Of a stretch of 64,000 nt of DNA, positions 50,707 through 64,000 are shown piece after piece. Below the pieces are notes generated by a model, which was not told the DNA's origin, did not search any database, and was given only the letters and a program-made list of their open reading frames with translations. The stretch's first letter is position 1, and the number at the start of each line of letters is the position of its first letter. This DNA is from Citrobacter braakii (GTDB lineage Bacteria; Pseudomonadota; Gammaproteobacteria; Enterobacterales; Enterobacteriaceae): NCBI RefSeq assembly GCF_002075345.1, contig NZ_NAEW01000002.1, positions 62,001 to 126,000 of the forward strand. Reading direction: 5' to 3'. The position numbers were made by a program, and so were the translations under genes.

Positions 50707-52113
50707 ATGCCTTCATTTACTTCATTGGGCGTTGGCTCAAACTTACCACTGGATACATTGCTGACAAACCTGACTACTGCTGAAAAAAAACGCTTAAACC
50801 CAATTACCCAACAGCAGAGTACGAATACGGCAAGATTAACCGCCTACGGCACGCTAAAAAGCGCGCTGGAAAAATTCCAGACGGCAAACACAGTGCTAAA
50901 CAGTGCCGATCTGTTTAAAAGCACCACCGTAACCAGCAGTACAGAAGACCTTAAGGTATCGACCTCTGCCGGCGCAGCCCCCGGGATCTATACCGTTAGT
51001 GTTACGCAACTGGCGCAGGCTCAATCATTAAGTACTAAAAGTGGAATCAGCTCAACGAAGGAAGCGTTAGGTGATACCTCCTCCGAAAGCCGCACTATTA
51101 AAATTGAGCAAAAGGGCCGTGAAAAACCGCTGGAAATTAAACTCAGCAAAGACCAAACATCGCTGGAAGGGATCCGTGATGCCATTAACGACGCCGACAG
51201 CGGTATTTCCGCCAGTATCGTTAAAGTTAAAGAAAATGATTATCAGCTGGTATTGACCGCCGAAAGCGGTGTCGATAATAAGATGACCATTTCCGTCAGC
51301 GGCGACAGTAAGCTCAATGATTTACTGGCCTACGACAGCACAGCCGGCAGCGGAAATATGAAACAACTGGTGGAAGCAAAAAATGCGTTATTGAAAGTTA
51401 ATGGTATTGATATTGAACGCCCAAGCAACACCATTACCGATGCTCCGCAGGGCGTAACGCTGAATCTGACTAAAGAAGTGACCGACGCGCGAATCACCGT
51501 CACCAAGAGCAATGATAAAGCAACCGAAGCAATCAAAGGTTGGGTGGATGCCTATAACTCGCTGCTGGATACGTTCTCAACGCTGACCAAATACACCGAA
51601 GTTGATCCAGGAGCCGAAGCGCAAGATAAAAATAACGGTGCGCTGATCGGCGACAGCGCGGTACGTACTATCCAGATAGGCATTCGCGCCCAGTTTTCCA
51701 ATGGTGCCAGCGACGGCGCATTCAAAACGTTGGGCGAAATCGGTATTACCACCGACGGTACCTCCGGCAAGCTGAAAATTGACGACACTAAGCTGGAAAA
51801 AGCGCTGAAAGATAATACCGCGGCGACTCGTCAATTGCTGGTTGGTGATGGTAAAGAAACCGGTATTACTACCAAAATTGCAACAGAAGTAAAAGGTTAC
51901 CTGGCCGATGACGGCATTATTGACGTTGCCCAAGACAATATTAACGCCACGCTGAAAAAGCTGACCAAACAGTATCTGGCCGTCAGCAACAGCATCGACG
52001 ATACCGTCGCGCGCTACAAAGCACAGTTTACGCAATTAGACACCATGATGAGCAAGCTGAATAGCACCAGTACCTATCTGGGCCAGCAATTTACGGCGAT
52101 GAGCAATTCCTGA
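50707..52113 (+). CDS. fliD: Flagellar filament cap protein FliD
   Basis: A 468-residue cap protein that helps flagellin fold at the filament tip. The start SLGVGSNLPLDTLLTNLT and the C-terminal KAQFTQLDTMMSKLNSTSTYL coiled coil are typical. The ATG at 50707 follows AAGGAATTA; an upstream in-frame ATG overlaps the promoter -10 and is not used. Confidence 0.96.
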   Translation: MPSFTSLGVGSNLPLDTLLTNLTTAEKKRLNPITQQQSTNTARLTAYGTLKSALEKFQTANTVLNSADLFKSTTVTSSTEDLKVSTSAGAAPGIYTVSVTQLAQAQSLSTKSGISSTKEALGDTSSESRTIKIEQKGREKPLEIKLSKDQTSLEGIRDAINDADSGISASIVKVKENDYQLVLTAESGVDNKMTISVSGDSKLNDLLAYDSTAGSGNMKQLVEAKNALLKVNGIDIERPSNTITDAPQGVTLNLTKEVTDARITVTKSNDKATEAIKGWVDAYNSLLDTFSTLTKYTEVDPGAEAQDKNNGALIGDSAVRTIQIGIRAQFSNGASDGAFKTLGEIGITTDGTSGKLKIDDTKLEKALKDNTAATRQLLVGDGKETGITTKIATEVKGYLADDGIIDVAQDNINATLKKLTKQYLAVSNSIDDTVARYKAQFTQLDTMMSKLNSTSTYLGQQFTAMSNS

Positions 52114-52128
52114 TAAAACGAGGTAAGC

Positions 52129-52536
52129 ATGTATACCGCGAGCGGTACCAAAGCCTATGCACAGGTCAGCATAGAGAGTGGCGTGATGAGCGCAAATCCA
52201 CATCAGCTGATTGAAATGTTGTTTGACGGCGCGAACAGCGCCCTGGTGCGCGCTCGCCTGTTTATGCAACAGGGTGATATCGTCGCCAAAGGTGAAGCGT
52301 TAAGTAAAGCCATTAATATTATCGACAATGGCCTGAAGGCAGGACTTGATCAAGAGAATGGCGGCGAAATCGCCACCAATCTGTCTTCACTGTACGACTA
52401 TATGATTCGCCGTTTACTGCAAGCTAACTTGCGTAATGATTGTCAGGCCATTGAAGAAGTCGAAGGGTTACTCGGCAACATTGCAGATGCCTGGAAACAG
52501 ATCTCACCAAAAGCATCTTCCCAGGAGTCTCGTTAA
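52129..52536 (+). CDS. fliS: Flagellin chaperone FliS
   Basis: A 135-residue export chaperone that binds the flagellin C-terminus ([25 protein letters not shown]). It begins 15 bp after fliD and shares TAATG with fliT. Confidence 0.96.
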   Translation: MYTASGTKAYAQVSIESGVMSANPHQLIEMLFDGANSALVRARLFMQQGDIVAKGEALSKAINIIDNGLKAGLDQENGGEIATNLSSLYDYMIRRLLQANLRNDCQAIEEVEGLLGNIADAWKQISPKASSQESR

Positions 52537-52907
52537 TGACCTCAGCCGTGGAGTTTATCAACCGTTGGCAGCGCATCGCGCTGCTCAGTCACTCACTGCT
52601 GGAACTAGCGCAGCGCGGTGAATGGGACCTTTTACTGGAACAGGAAGTTACCTATCTGCAAAGTATTGAAGTGGTCATGGAAGAGCAAACTCCACCAGGC
52701 ATTACGCGAAGTATTCAGGATTTAGTGGCCGGGTACATTAAACAGACGCTGGATAACGAACAACTGCTCAAAACATTGTTGCAGCAGCGTCTGGATGAAC
52801 TCAGCAATCTCATCGGTCAGTCGACGCGCCAAAAGACGCTAAATAACGCTTATGGCCGTCTTTCCGGCATGCTGTTAGTTCCCGACGCCCCCACTGCACC
52901 ACAATAA
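52536..52907 (+). CDS. fliT: FliD chaperone and FlhDC antagonist FliT
   Basis: A 123-residue, mostly helical protein that holds FliD before export; once free it binds FlhDC and reduces class 2 transcription. Start and stop of fliS overlap (TAATG), giving coupled translation. Matches FliT in length and the [28 protein letters not shown] helix. Confidence 0.93.
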   Translation: MTSAVEFINRWQRIALLSHSLLELAQRGEWDLLLEQEVTYLQSIEVVMEEQTPPGITRSIQDLVAGYIKQTLDNEQLLKTLLQQRLDELSNLIGQSTRQKTLNNAYGRLSGMLLVPDAPTAPQ

Positions 52908-52975
52908 TTTCCCGTCTCGTCTGAATAATCTTCCATACTCCAGAGGTCGGCCAAACGACTTCTGGAGCTCGGAAG

Positions 52976-54463
52976 ATGAAAAATCCCACGTTATTGCAGT
53001 ATTTTCACTGGTATTACCCCGAGGGCGGTCAACTCTGGCCCGAACTTGCCGAACGCGCAGGTGGACTCAATGACATCGGCATCAATATGGTGTGGTTACC
53101 TCCCGCTTATAAAGGCGCATCCGGCGGCTATTCCGTTGGCTACGACTCCTACGATCTGTTTGATCTGGGCGAATTCGACCAAAAGGGAACCATCGCTACC
53201 AAATATGGCGATAAAAACCAGCTGCTGGCGGCGATAGACGCGCTAAAACACAATGATATTGCCGTACTGCTCGACGTGGTGGTTAACCACAAAATGGGCG
53301 CAGATGAGAAAGAGAATATTCGTGTCCAGCGGGTTAACGCCGAGGATCGCACGCAAATAGACGATGAGATCGTCGAATGCGAAGGCTGGACGCGCTACAC
53401 CTTCCCTGCCCGCGCAGGCAAGTACTCGCAATTCATTTGGGACTTTAAATGCTTCAGCGGTATTGACCATATCGAAAACCCAACCGAAGACGGCATTTTT
53501 AAAATCGTGAACGACTACACCGGCGAAGGCTGGAACGATCAGGTTGATGATGAGTTGGGTAATTTTGATTATCTGATGGGCGAAAACATCGATTTTCGCA
53601 ATCACGCGGTCACCGAAGAGATCAAATACTGGGCGCGTTGGGTGATGGAGCAAACCCAGTGTGACGGCTTTCGTTTAGATGCCGTGAAACATATTCCGGC
53701 ATGGTTTTATAAAGAGTGGATTGAGCATGTGCAGGAAGTCGCCCCCAAGCCGCTGTTTATCGTCGCGGAATACTGGTCGCATGAAGTCGACAAGCTGCAA
53801 ACCTACATTAATCAGGTGGAGGGGAAAACTATGCTATTCGACGCCCCTTTGCAGATGAAATTCCACGAAGCCTCTCGTCAGGGTCGCGATTACGACATGA
53901 GTCAGATTTTCACCGACACCCTGGTGGAAGCCGATCCCTTTCATGCCGTCACCCTGGTCGCCAATCACGACACTCAGCCCTTGCAGGCGCTGGAAGCCCC
54001 TGTCGAGCCATGGTTTAAGCCGCTGGCCTATGCGCTGATCCTGTTGCGCGAAAACGGCGTGCCGTCAGTGTTTTATCCTGACCTCTACGGAGCGCATTAC
54101 GAAGACACCGGGGGAGATGGCGAAACCTATCCTATCGACATGCCGATCATCGAGCAGCTTGATGAACTGATCCTCGCGCGCCAACGCTTCGCGCACGGGG
54201 TACAGACGCTCTTTTTCGATCACCCTAACTGTATCGCTTTTAGCCGCAGCGGAACGGACGAGGATCCCGGCTGTGTGGTGGTACTGTCAAACGGCGATGA
54301 CGGGGAAAAGACCATCAATCTCGGCGCCAATTACGGGAATAAAACCTGGCGTGACTATCTGGGAAATCGCGAAGAAAGCGTGGTCACCGATGAGAACGGT
54401 GAAGCGACGTTTTATTGTAACGGCGGTAGCGTCAGCGTGTGGGTGATTGAAGACGTGTTATAA
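52976..54463 (+). CDS. amyA: Cytoplasmic alpha-amylase AmyA
   Basis: A 495-residue GH13 enzyme without signal peptide, hydrolysing maltodextrins and glycogen in the cytoplasm. The four conserved regions are [19 protein letters not shown] (nucleophile Asp), IVAEYW (acid/base Glu) and LVANHDTQ. It lies between fliT and yedD as in E. coli. Confidence 0.96.
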   Translation: MKNPTLLQYFHWYYPEGGQLWPELAERAGGLNDIGINMVWLPPAYKGASGGYSVGYDSYDLFDLGEFDQKGTIATKYGDKNQLLAAIDALKHNDIAVLLDVVVNHKMGADEKENIRVQRVNAEDRTQIDDEIVECEGWTRYTFPARAGKYSQFIWDFKCFSGIDHIENPTEDGIFKIVNDYTGEGWNDQVDDELGNFDYLMGENIDFRNHAVTEEIKYWARWVMEQTQCDGFRLDAVKHIPAWFYKEWIEHVQEVAPKPLFIVAEYWSHEVDKLQTYINQVEGKTMLFDAPLQMKFHEASRQGRDYDMSQIFTDTLVEADPFHAVTLVANHDTQPLQALEAPVEPWFKPLAYALILLRENGVPSVFYPDLYGAHYEDTGGDGETYPIDMPIIEQLDELILARQRFAHGVQTLFFDHPNCIAFSRSGTDEDPGCVVVLSNGDDGEKTINLGANYGNKTWRDYLGNREESVVTDENGEATFYCNGGSVSVWVIEDVL

Positions 54464-54470
54464 AATTCAA

Positions 54471-54495
54471 CCCCGGTGGCCATGGGCTACCGGGG
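54471..54495. terminator. Shared terminator of amyA and yedD
   Basis: CCCCGGT-GGCCATGGGCT-ACCGGGG, a strong stem between convergent genes. Confidence 0.75.
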
Positions 54496-54503
54496 CGTAT
54501 AGC

Positions 54504-54917
54504 TTATGGCAGTGGCGTGGCCAGCGGCGTTTTCTTTAACGCGTCAGCACATTCCTGCGTCGGGCGATCCACCCGCTGCAGCGTCATACCGTCATATTCC
54601 AGCGTATTGCCTTCACGCTCAATTTCATACAGCTCGCGTTTCACCGTCACGTTGGTGAGATCGCCAGAGATCATCGTCAGTTTCCCCGGCAGCGCGATCA
54701 CTCGCTGCCACTGGCGACAATCCAGCGTGTCGCCCTCTTTTGTTACCACCAGGCTGGCAATCGCTTCCGGGCTCACCAGACTGCGTTGCGGACCTTTTGA
54801 CTGCCAGTATCCTTCCAGACCGGCTGGCGCTGGCGTTTTCACCACGTCGTTATAATTTTCTACTTCGGCGCATCCGGTAAGCGCCAGAAATACAGCAACG
54901 ATTGCTAATTTTTTCAT
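54504..54917 (-). CDS. yedD: Lipoprotein YedD
   Basis: A 137-residue lipoprotein with lipobox LALTGC and lipidated Cys. It has a VENYNDVVKTPAPAGLEGYW start and DTLDCRQWQRVIALPGKL, as in E. coli YedD. Linked to the Rcs response in relatives; function unknown. The second of two ATGs (54917) is better placed relative to AGGA. Confidence 0.92.
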   Translation of the reverse strand: MKKLAIVAVFLALTGCAEVENYNDVVKTPAPAGLEGYWQSKGPQRSLVSPEAIASLVVTKEGDTLDCRQWQRVIALPGKLTMISGDLTNVTVKRELYEIEREGNTLEYDGMTLQRVDRPTQECADALKKTPLATPLP

Positions 54918-55102
54918 CATTCATCCTGCATGCGAAGAAAATGGGATTGTGGCATTAAAGGCCTGATGTCGCCAGCCTTTCGGCAGTGTCGACAAAGATT
55001 GATCCAGACGGTGTTACCTCTTATTACTCATAGTCAAAAATTCTGATCGGTGTAGTATCCACACTTCTTGTTACATACCTTCTGAGTTCAGAGGCACAAC
55101 GC

Positions 55103-56308
55103 ATGTCATGGCAACACTTCAAACAGGCCTGGTTAATTAAATTTTGGGCCCCCGCCCCTGCGGTCATCGCAGCGGGTATTCTCTCTACCTACTATTTCGG
55201 CATTACGGGAACCTTCTGGGCCGTTACCGGCGAATTCACTCGCTGGGGTGGTCAAATCCTGCAACTGTTCGGCGTTCACGCCGAAGAATGGGGATACTAC
55301 AAGCTGATCCATCTCGAAGGCTCACCCCTGACCCGCATTGACGGCATGATGATCCTCGGTATGTTCGGGGGCTGTTTTGCTGCCGCATTGTGGGCAAACA
55401 ACGTCAAATTACGCATGCCGCGCAGTCGGGTGCGCATTATGCAGGCGATAGTCGGCGGAATGATTGCCGGATTCGGCGCCCGGCTGGCAATGGGCTGTAA
55501 CCTGGCCGCATTCTTCACCGGTATTCCACAGTTCTCGCTACACGCCTGGTTTTTCGCCCTGGCAACGGCTATTGGCTCATGGTTTGGCGCACGCTTTACC
55601 CTGCTGCCGATGTTTCGTATTCCGGTCAAAATGCAGAAAGTCTCCGCCGCTTCTCCGTTAACGCAAAAGCCGGATCAGGCCCGTCGCCGTTTCCGCCTCG
55701 GCATGCTGGTGTTTATCGCCATGATCGGCTGGGCGCTCCTCACTGCGATGGATAAGCCCAAACTTGGTTTGGCTATGCTGTTCGGCGTCGGGTTCGGGCT
55801 GCTGATTGAACGGGCGCAAATCTGCTTCACCTCCGCCTTCCGCGACCTGTGGATTTCCGGTCGCACCCATATGGCGAAAGCGATCATCTTCGGGATGGCG
55901 GTCAGCGCCATTGGTATCTTTAGCTACGTACAACTGGGCGTCGAGCCTAAAATCATGTGGGCAGGTCCGAATGCGGTGATCGGCGGCTTGCTGTTCGGCT
56001 TCGGCATTGTTCTGGCGGGCGGGTGTGAAACCGGCTGGATGTACCGCGCCGTTGAAGGCCAGGTGCATTACTGGTGGGTGGGTCTGGGCAACGTTATTGG
56101 CTCGACCATACTGGCCTACTACTGGGATGATTTTGCTCCCGCGCTTGCCACCAATTGGGACAAAGTGAATCTGCTCAACACCTTCGGCCCGCTCGGTGGC
56201 CTGCTGGTAACCTATCTGCTGTTATTTACCGCGCTGATGCTCATCATCGGCTGGGAAAAACGCTTCTTCCGTCGCGCTGGGCTGACGCCTGCCAAGGAGT
56301 CTGTATGA
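55103..56308 (+). CDS. yedE: YeeE/YedE-family sulfur-compound membrane protein YedE
   Basis: A 401-residue inner membrane protein with two halves of the YeeE/YedE (DUF395) repeat. The conserved Cys motifs RLAMGCNLAAFF and LAGGCETGWMYR correspond to the thiosulfate-relay cysteines of TsuA/YeeE. Together with the coupled YedF it is likely to take in a sulfur or selenium species. Confidence 0.9.
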   Translation: MSWQHFKQAWLIKFWAPAPAVIAAGILSTYYFGITGTFWAVTGEFTRWGGQILQLFGVHAEEWGYYKLIHLEGSPLTRIDGMMILGMFGGCFAAALWANNVKLRMPRSRVRIMQAIVGGMIAGFGARLAMGCNLAAFFTGIPQFSLHAWFFALATAIGSWFGARFTLLPMFRIPVKMQKVSAASPLTQKPDQARRRFRLGMLVFIAMIGWALLTAMDKPKLGLAMLFGVGFGLLIERAQICFTSAFRDLWISGRTHMAKAIIFGMAVSAIGIFSYVQLGVEPKIMWAGPNAVIGGLLFGFGIVLAGGCETGWMYRAVEGQVHYWWVGLGNVIGSTILAYYWDDFAPALATNWDKVNLLNTFGPLGGLLVTYLLLFTALMLIIGWEKRFFRRAGLTPAKESV

Positions 56309-56538
56309 AAAATATCGTGCCTGATTATCGCCTCGATATGGTCGGCGAGCCGTGTCCGTACCCGGCTGTCGCCACACTGGAAGCGATGCCGCAATTGAAG
56401 AAAGGTGAGATTCTGGAAGTGGTGAGCGATTGCCCGCAGTCAATCAACAATATTCCACTGGATGCGCGTAATCACGGCTACACGGTGCTGGATATTCAGC
56501 AGGATGGTCCAACGATTCGTTATTTAATTCAGAAGTAA
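56305..56538 (+). CDS. yedF: TusA-family sulfur carrier YedF
   Basis: A 77-residue TusA/SirA-like protein; the carrier Cys is in MVGEPCPYPAVATLEAM. The ATG overlaps the yedE stop (ATGA). The downstream partner receives sulfur from YedE-type channels; the acceptor is unknown. Confidence 0.93.
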   Translation: MKNIVPDYRLDMVGEPCPYPAVATLEAMPQLKKGEILEVVSDCPQSINNIPLDARNHGYTVLDIQQDGPTIRYLIQK

Positions 56539-56583
56539 TGCGATTCTCCCGTTGCCCGACGCAGCGGGAGAATGTTCGGCTTG

Positions 56584-56898
56584 CTACACCTGCATCGACA
56601 TCACTTCCTGATACGCCGACACCAGTTTGTTGCGCACCTGGATCCCCATCTGCATCGATACCGACGCTTTTTGCATATCGGTCATCACATCGTTCAGCGC
56701 AATACCCGGTTCACCGAGGGTAAATTTCTCAGCCTGCACACGGGATGCGGTTTGTACATCACTGATCCTGTCTAACGCCGCATGCAGTTGACCGGCAAAG
56801 CTCACGGTCGGTTGTGGCTGCATATCCTGCATTTTTGCTGACATCGCCGTGGTCTGTAGCTGGCTGATGACCCCTTCAATCCCCTGTATTGCCGACAT
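56584..56898 (-). CDS. fliE: Flagellar MS-ring/rod junction protein FliE
   Basis: A 104-residue protein joining the MS ring to the rod and needed for export ([52 protein letters not shown]). It is divergent from fliF across a 216-bp control region, where FlhDC acts in relatives. Confidence 0.96.
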   Translation of the reverse strand: MSAIQGIEGVISQLQTTAMSAKMQDMQPQPTVSFAGQLHAALDRISDVQTASRVQAEKFTLGEPGIALNDVMTDMQKASVSMQMGIQVRNKLVSAYQEVMSMQV

Positions 56899-57114
56899 TC
56901 TGATCCCCTGGATAATTTTTTACGTAGTTGAGATTACCAGTTAGTCAATAAGATAAAGGCGTTAAATAACGATAAAAAACCACGGTTTTTAACGCATAGA
57001 AAAATTCGAAACCGCAAATAATGAGACCGTCAATTTTTCGAGTTTGCTGACCCGGGAGTGAGTCTTGTTCCACTTTGCAAAAAACGCCGTCCACGATAAG
57101 CCACGAGGTGCGAG

Positions 57115-60484
<3,370 letters not shown>

Positions 60485-60485
<1 letters not shown>

Positions 60486-61855
60486 TGACCACTCGCCTGA
60501 CTCGCTGGCTCAACACGCTGGACAGCTTCGAAGAGAAAATGTCGCTGCTGCCTGCGGTGCGCCGTTACGGTCGCCTGACCCGCGCCACTGGGCTGGTGCT
60601 GGAGGCCACGGGATTACAGTTGCCGCTGGGCGCCACCTGCGTTATTGAACGCCAGGACGGCAACGAAACCCAGGAGGTCGAAAGTGAAGTTGTGGGCTTT
60701 AACGGTCAGCGTCTGTTTCTGATGCCCCTCGAAGAGGTTGAAGGCGTTCTGCCCGGCGCACGCGTGTACGCAAAAAACATTGCCGGAGAAGGTCTGCAAA
60801 GCGGGAAGCAATTACCGCTTGGCCCTGCATTGCTGGGTCGGGTGCTGGACGGTAGCGGCAAACCGCTCGACGGTCTGCCCGCCCCGGATACCACCGAAAC
60901 CGGGGCGCTGATTACGCCGCCGTTTAACCCGCTACAACGCACCGCGATTGAACACGTCCTGGATACCGGCGTACGCCCCATCAACGCGTTGTTAACCGTC
61001 GGTCGCGGTCAGCGTATGGGACTTTTCGCGGGCTCCGGTGTCGGTAAAAGCGTTCTGCTCGGCATGATGGCGCGCTATACCCAGGCCGATGTTATCGTCG
61101 TAGGTCTGATTGGCGAACGTGGTCGCGAAGTTAAAGATTTTATTGAAAATATTCTCGGTACCGACGGTCGTGCACGCTCGGTGGTGATTGCTGCTCCCGC
61201 AGATGTCTCGCCGCTGTTACGTATGCAAGGCGCGGCCTATGCCACGCGTATCGCCGAAGATTTTCGCGATCGTGGACAGCACGTATTGCTGATTATGGAT
61301 TCCCTCACCCGCTATGCGATGGCGCAACGTGAAATCGCCCTGGCGATCGGAGAGCCGCCGGCAACGAAAGGTTATCCCCCCTCAGTATTCGCCAAATTAC
61401 CGGCACTGGTCGAACGTGCCGGGAACGGTATTCACGGCGGCGGTTCCGTTACCGCGTTTTACACGGTACTGACCGAAGGTGACGACCAGCAGGACCCCAT
61501 TGCGGATTCCGCGCGCGCGATTCTGGACGGCCACATTGTGCTGTCCCGTCATCTGGCCGAAGCGGGTCACTATCCGGCCATCGATATTGAAGCCTCGATC
61601 AGCCGCGCCATGACCGCGCTTATTAGTGAACAACACTATGCGCGGGTACGTAACTTTAAACAGCTGCTATCCAGCTTCCAGCGCAACCGCGATCTGGTCA
61701 GCGTGGGGGCGTATGCCAAAGGCAGCGATCCCATGCTGGATAAAGCCATCGCCCTATGGCCACAACTGGAAGCATTCTTACAGCAAGGCATTTTTGAACG
61801 GGCGGACTGGGAAGATTCTCTGCACGCGTTAGAACTGATTTTCCCTGGTGTGTGA
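60485..61855 (+). CDS. fliI: Flagellar export ATPase FliI
   Basis: A 456-residue ATPase similar to F1-beta. Walker A is [13 protein letters not shown]; Walker B is [18 protein letters not shown]. It drives loading of substrates into the flagellar export gate. Confidence 0.97.
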
Positions 61856-61876
61856 GTAAGCAGGAGAGCATAGGTC

Positions 61877-62320
61877 ATGGCACAACATGGTGCATTAGCC
61901 ACACTGAAAGACCTGGCTGAAAAAGAGGTAGATGACGCCGCTATCTTATTGGGAGAGATGCGTCGTGGCTGTCAGCAGGCGGAAGAGCAGTTGAAAATGC
62001 TGATCGATTATCAGCATGAGTATCGCAACAATCTGAACAGTGACATGGGTCAGGGTATTACCAGTAATCGCTGGATCAATTACCAACAATTTATTCAGAC
62101 GCTGGAAAAAGCGATTGAGCAACACCGCCAACAGCTCAATCAGTGGACGCAGAAAGTAGACCAGGCATTGAACAGTTGGCGCGACAAAAAACAACGTTTA
62201 CAGGCGTGGCAGACTCTGCAGGACAGACAAACCTCGGCGGCGTTACTGGCCGAAAACCGCCTGGATCAGAAAAAAATGGATGAATTTGCTCAGCGTGCAG
62301 CTATGAGGAAACCCGAATGA
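61877..62320 (+). CDS. fliJ: Flagellar export chaperone FliJ
   Basis: A 147-residue coiled-coil protein (two long helices) that links FliI to the export gate FlhA. Its stop overlaps fliK (ATGA). Confidence 0.96.
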   Translation: MAQHGALATLKDLAEKEVDDAAILLGEMRRGCQQAEEQLKMLIDYQHEYRNNLNSDMGQGITSNRWINYQQFIQTLEKAIEQHRQQLNQWTQKVDQALNSWRDKKQRLQAWQTLQDRQTSAALLAENRLDQKKMDEFAQRAAMRKPE

Positions 62321-63531
62321 TTACTTTACCCCAACTGATTACCACCGACACCGACGTAGCCGCAGGTCTTCAGTCAGGCAAAGCGGTTGATTCACCCGAG
62401 GATTTTTTAGCGCTGCTGGCGGGTGCATTAGGTGCGGACAACGCGCAGGGTAAAGACTCCCCGCTGTCGTTTGCCGACTTACAGGCGGCCGGTAGCAAAC
62501 TGCAAAAAGGGTTACTGCAAAAAAATGGCGATTCAGCACCGTCGCTCAAGTTGACCGAACTACTGGCGCAAAAAGAGATGCACACTGATGCTTCTCTTGT
62601 CGACATGACAGACGCTCAGCAACTGTTGTCTGCCCTCACGCCCTCACTGAAAGTTAATGCCCTGACGACTCTGGGCAAAGTCGCTCAGCAGGATGAAAAA
62701 AACACCGCACTGAGCGATGAGGATCTCGCCAACCTGAGCGCGTTGTTCGCCATGCTGCCAGGACAACCGCAGACCACGCCTGCCGTCGACAGCGCGCCAG
62801 CCCCCGTTGATGCGACACTTTCGGCGTTGTCACGAGGTTCGGTACACAGCGCTATCGCCGATAATGCTGGCGAATTGCTGCCTGGTGATGCAAAAAAAGG
62901 CAAAGCGGATATTGCAACGCCTGCCAGCAGCGTAGATCAGACAAACAATCCGACATTAACCCCGTTGACGGCAGCGGCGACGACCAGAGCGGAAATTGAA
63001 AGCTCCCCTTCGCCGACCAGCATTGGCATGACGACGGCGCCGTTAAGTGGCCCGCAGTCCCACGCTCAGCCGTTACCGACCGCCGCACCAGTGCTAAGCG
63101 CGCCATTGGGTAGCCAGGAATGGCAGCAATCACTGAGTCAGCACGTCACTCTGTTTACTCGCCAGGGCCAGCAAAGCGCAGAACTGCGTCTGCATCCACA
63201 GGATCTGGGCCAGGTGCACATTTCCCTCAAGCTGGATGACAACCTCGCGCAGTTGCAAATGGTATCGCCACACAGTCACGTGCGCGCTGCGCTGGAAGCT
63301 GCGTTACCGATGCTGCGTACGCAGTTGGCTGAAAGCGGGATCCAGCTTGGGCAAAGCAGTATCAGCAGTGAAAGCTTTGCCGGTAATCAGCAGTCTTCCG
63401 GGCAGCAACAGCAGGCGGGTCGCGCTCAGGGACAAGACATTTTTGCCGCTGAAGATGACGCCGTACTGGCAGCGCCAGCCTCACTGCAAGCCGCAGCACG
63501 CGGTGATGGAGCAGTAGACATCTTCGCCTAA
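62317..63531 (+). CDS. fliK: Hook-length control protein FliK
   Basis: A 404-residue secreted ruler. The central part is Pro/Ala/Thr-rich and low-complexity; the C-terminal switch domain is conserved ([20 protein letters not shown]). Its length sets hook length and it switches export specificity via FlhB. Confidence 0.95.
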   Translation: MITLPQLITTDTDVAAGLQSGKAVDSPEDFLALLAGALGADNAQGKDSPLSFADLQAAGSKLQKGLLQKNGDSAPSLKLTELLAQKEMHTDASLVDMTDAQQLLSALTPSLKVNALTTLGKVAQQDEKNTALSDEDLANLSALFAMLPGQPQTTPAVDSAPAPVDATLSALSRGSVHSAIADNAGELLPGDAKKGKADIATPASSVDQTNNPTLTPLTAAATTRAEIESSPSPTSIGMTTAPLSGPQSHAQPLPTAAPVLSAPLGSQEWQQSLSQHVTLFTRQGQQSAELRLHPQDLGQVHISLKLDDNLAQLQMVSPHSHVRAALEAALPMLRTQLAESGIQLGQSSISSESFAGNQQSSGQQQQAGRAQGQDIFAAEDDAVLAAPASLQAAARGDGAVDIFA

Positions 63532-63635
63532 CGCCAGAGGTAGCATGATTATCCGCGTCTTTTCCACGCTTTGTCGTGGACAGGACACGGGATAATCAGC
63601 CCATAAGCTGTACCGAAACAGGAAGCCCGTATCTG

Positions 63636-64000
63636 ATGACTGACTCCGCGATTAACAAAAAAAGTAAACGCGCTATTTGGATCCCTCTGCTGGTATTGAT
63701 TACCCTCGCCGCCTGCGCAACTGCGGGTTATAGCTACTGGCGCATGCAGCAGCAGCCGTCCGCCAGCGTCAAAGCGGAACCGGCTCCACCGCCAGCCCCG
63801 GTATTCTTTGCGCTGGATACCTTTACCGTCAATCTGGGTGATGCGGACCGTGTACTGTATATCGGTATCACGCTGCGCATGAAAGACGAGGCAACGCGTT
63901 CACGTCTTAACGAATATCTGCCGGAAGTGCGCAGCCGCTTGCTGCTGCTGTTCTCTCGTCAGAACGCGGCTACGCTCGCCACCGAAGAAGGTAAGCAACA
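63636..64000 (+). CDS. fliL: Flagellar basal body protein FliL (3' end outside window)
   Basis: The first 121 codons of FliL, a single-pass inner membrane protein that supports the stator. The TM segment ([21 protein letters not shown]) is followed by a periplasmic domain ([24 protein letters not shown]). Cut by the right edge of the window. Confidence 0.95.
   Translation, partial: MTDSAINKKSKRAIWIPLLVLITLAACATAGYSYWRMQQQPSASVKAEPAPPPAPVFFALDTFTVNLGDADRVLYIGITLRMKDEATRSRLNEYLPEVRSRLLLLFSRQNAATLATEEGKQ

Overview
The window is chromosomal DNA of an enterobacterium. Gene order follows the flhDC to fli region of Escherichia coli and Salmonella almost gene for gene. Product similarity (E. coli-like Yec, Fli and Ara proteins) combined with Salmonella-like extras (a DJ-1/PfpI gene, an RpiB-family isomerase and a DHA2 transporter around ftnB/yecJ) suggests a Citrobacter-like species. 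The genus is an inference; the family is not in doubt.

Layout. 1-3,200: motB (cut by the window edge), motA and flhDC on the minus strand, with a long flhD upstream region carrying a perfect-core CRP site. 3,200-9,650: uspC, the trehalose operon otsBA and the arabinose ABC operon araFGH with a REP pair between araF and araG. 9,900-17,900: DJ-1/PfpI protein, ftnB, yecJ, DHA2 transporter, RpiB-like isomerase, yecR, ftnA, yecH, tyrP, yecA. 39,200-47,400: pgsA, uvrC-uvrY, yecF, sdiA and the cystine/D-cysteine genes tcyN-tcyL-dcyD-tcyJ. 47,400-64,000: fliZ-fliA-fliC, fliDST, amyA, yedD, yedEF, fliE and the fliFGHIJKL operon (fliL cut by the edge).

The accessory part lies between yecA and the tRNA cluster leuZ-cysT-glyW (about 17.9-38.7 kb), which are adjacent in E. 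coli K-12. It appears to be three stacked insertions. Segment A (18.0-21.3 kb) has a Tat-exported transglutaminase-like protein with MerT-like and MerP-like partners, a START-like protein and gene remnants. Segment B (21.4-26.3 kb) has arsRBC with divergent arsH, then a ynfU-cspB-cspF block like that of the E. coli Qin prophage. Segment C (26.4-38.7 kb) is a defence island bounded by a perfect 123-bp direct repeat containing the 3' 56 nt of leuZ and its terminator. A third, decayed 55-bp copy lies at 21.36 kb between segments A and B. No integrase gene is visible.

Segment C reads as one minus-strand gene train: hsdM, hsdS, a frameshifted yecA/SEC-C paralogue, a 594-residue protein with an N-terminal cold-shock-like domain and a Cys-rich C-terminus, hsdR, a YgjP-like metalloprotease, a small exported protein made of two repeats, and a one-chain GmrSD-type (DUF262 + DUF1524) nuclease. 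Start/stop overlaps couple hsdM-hsdS, hsdS-yecA' and hsdR-protease. The unrecognised cold-shock/Cys-rich protein and the SEC-C gene inside the hsd operon are the best candidates for an undescribed system.

Elsewhere the flagellar genes form the usual hierarchy: FlhDC drives the class 2 genes, and FliA (sigma-28) promoters of the TAAA-N15-GCCGATAA type are visible in front of motA (inside flhC), fliC, fliD and, in weaker form, fliA.
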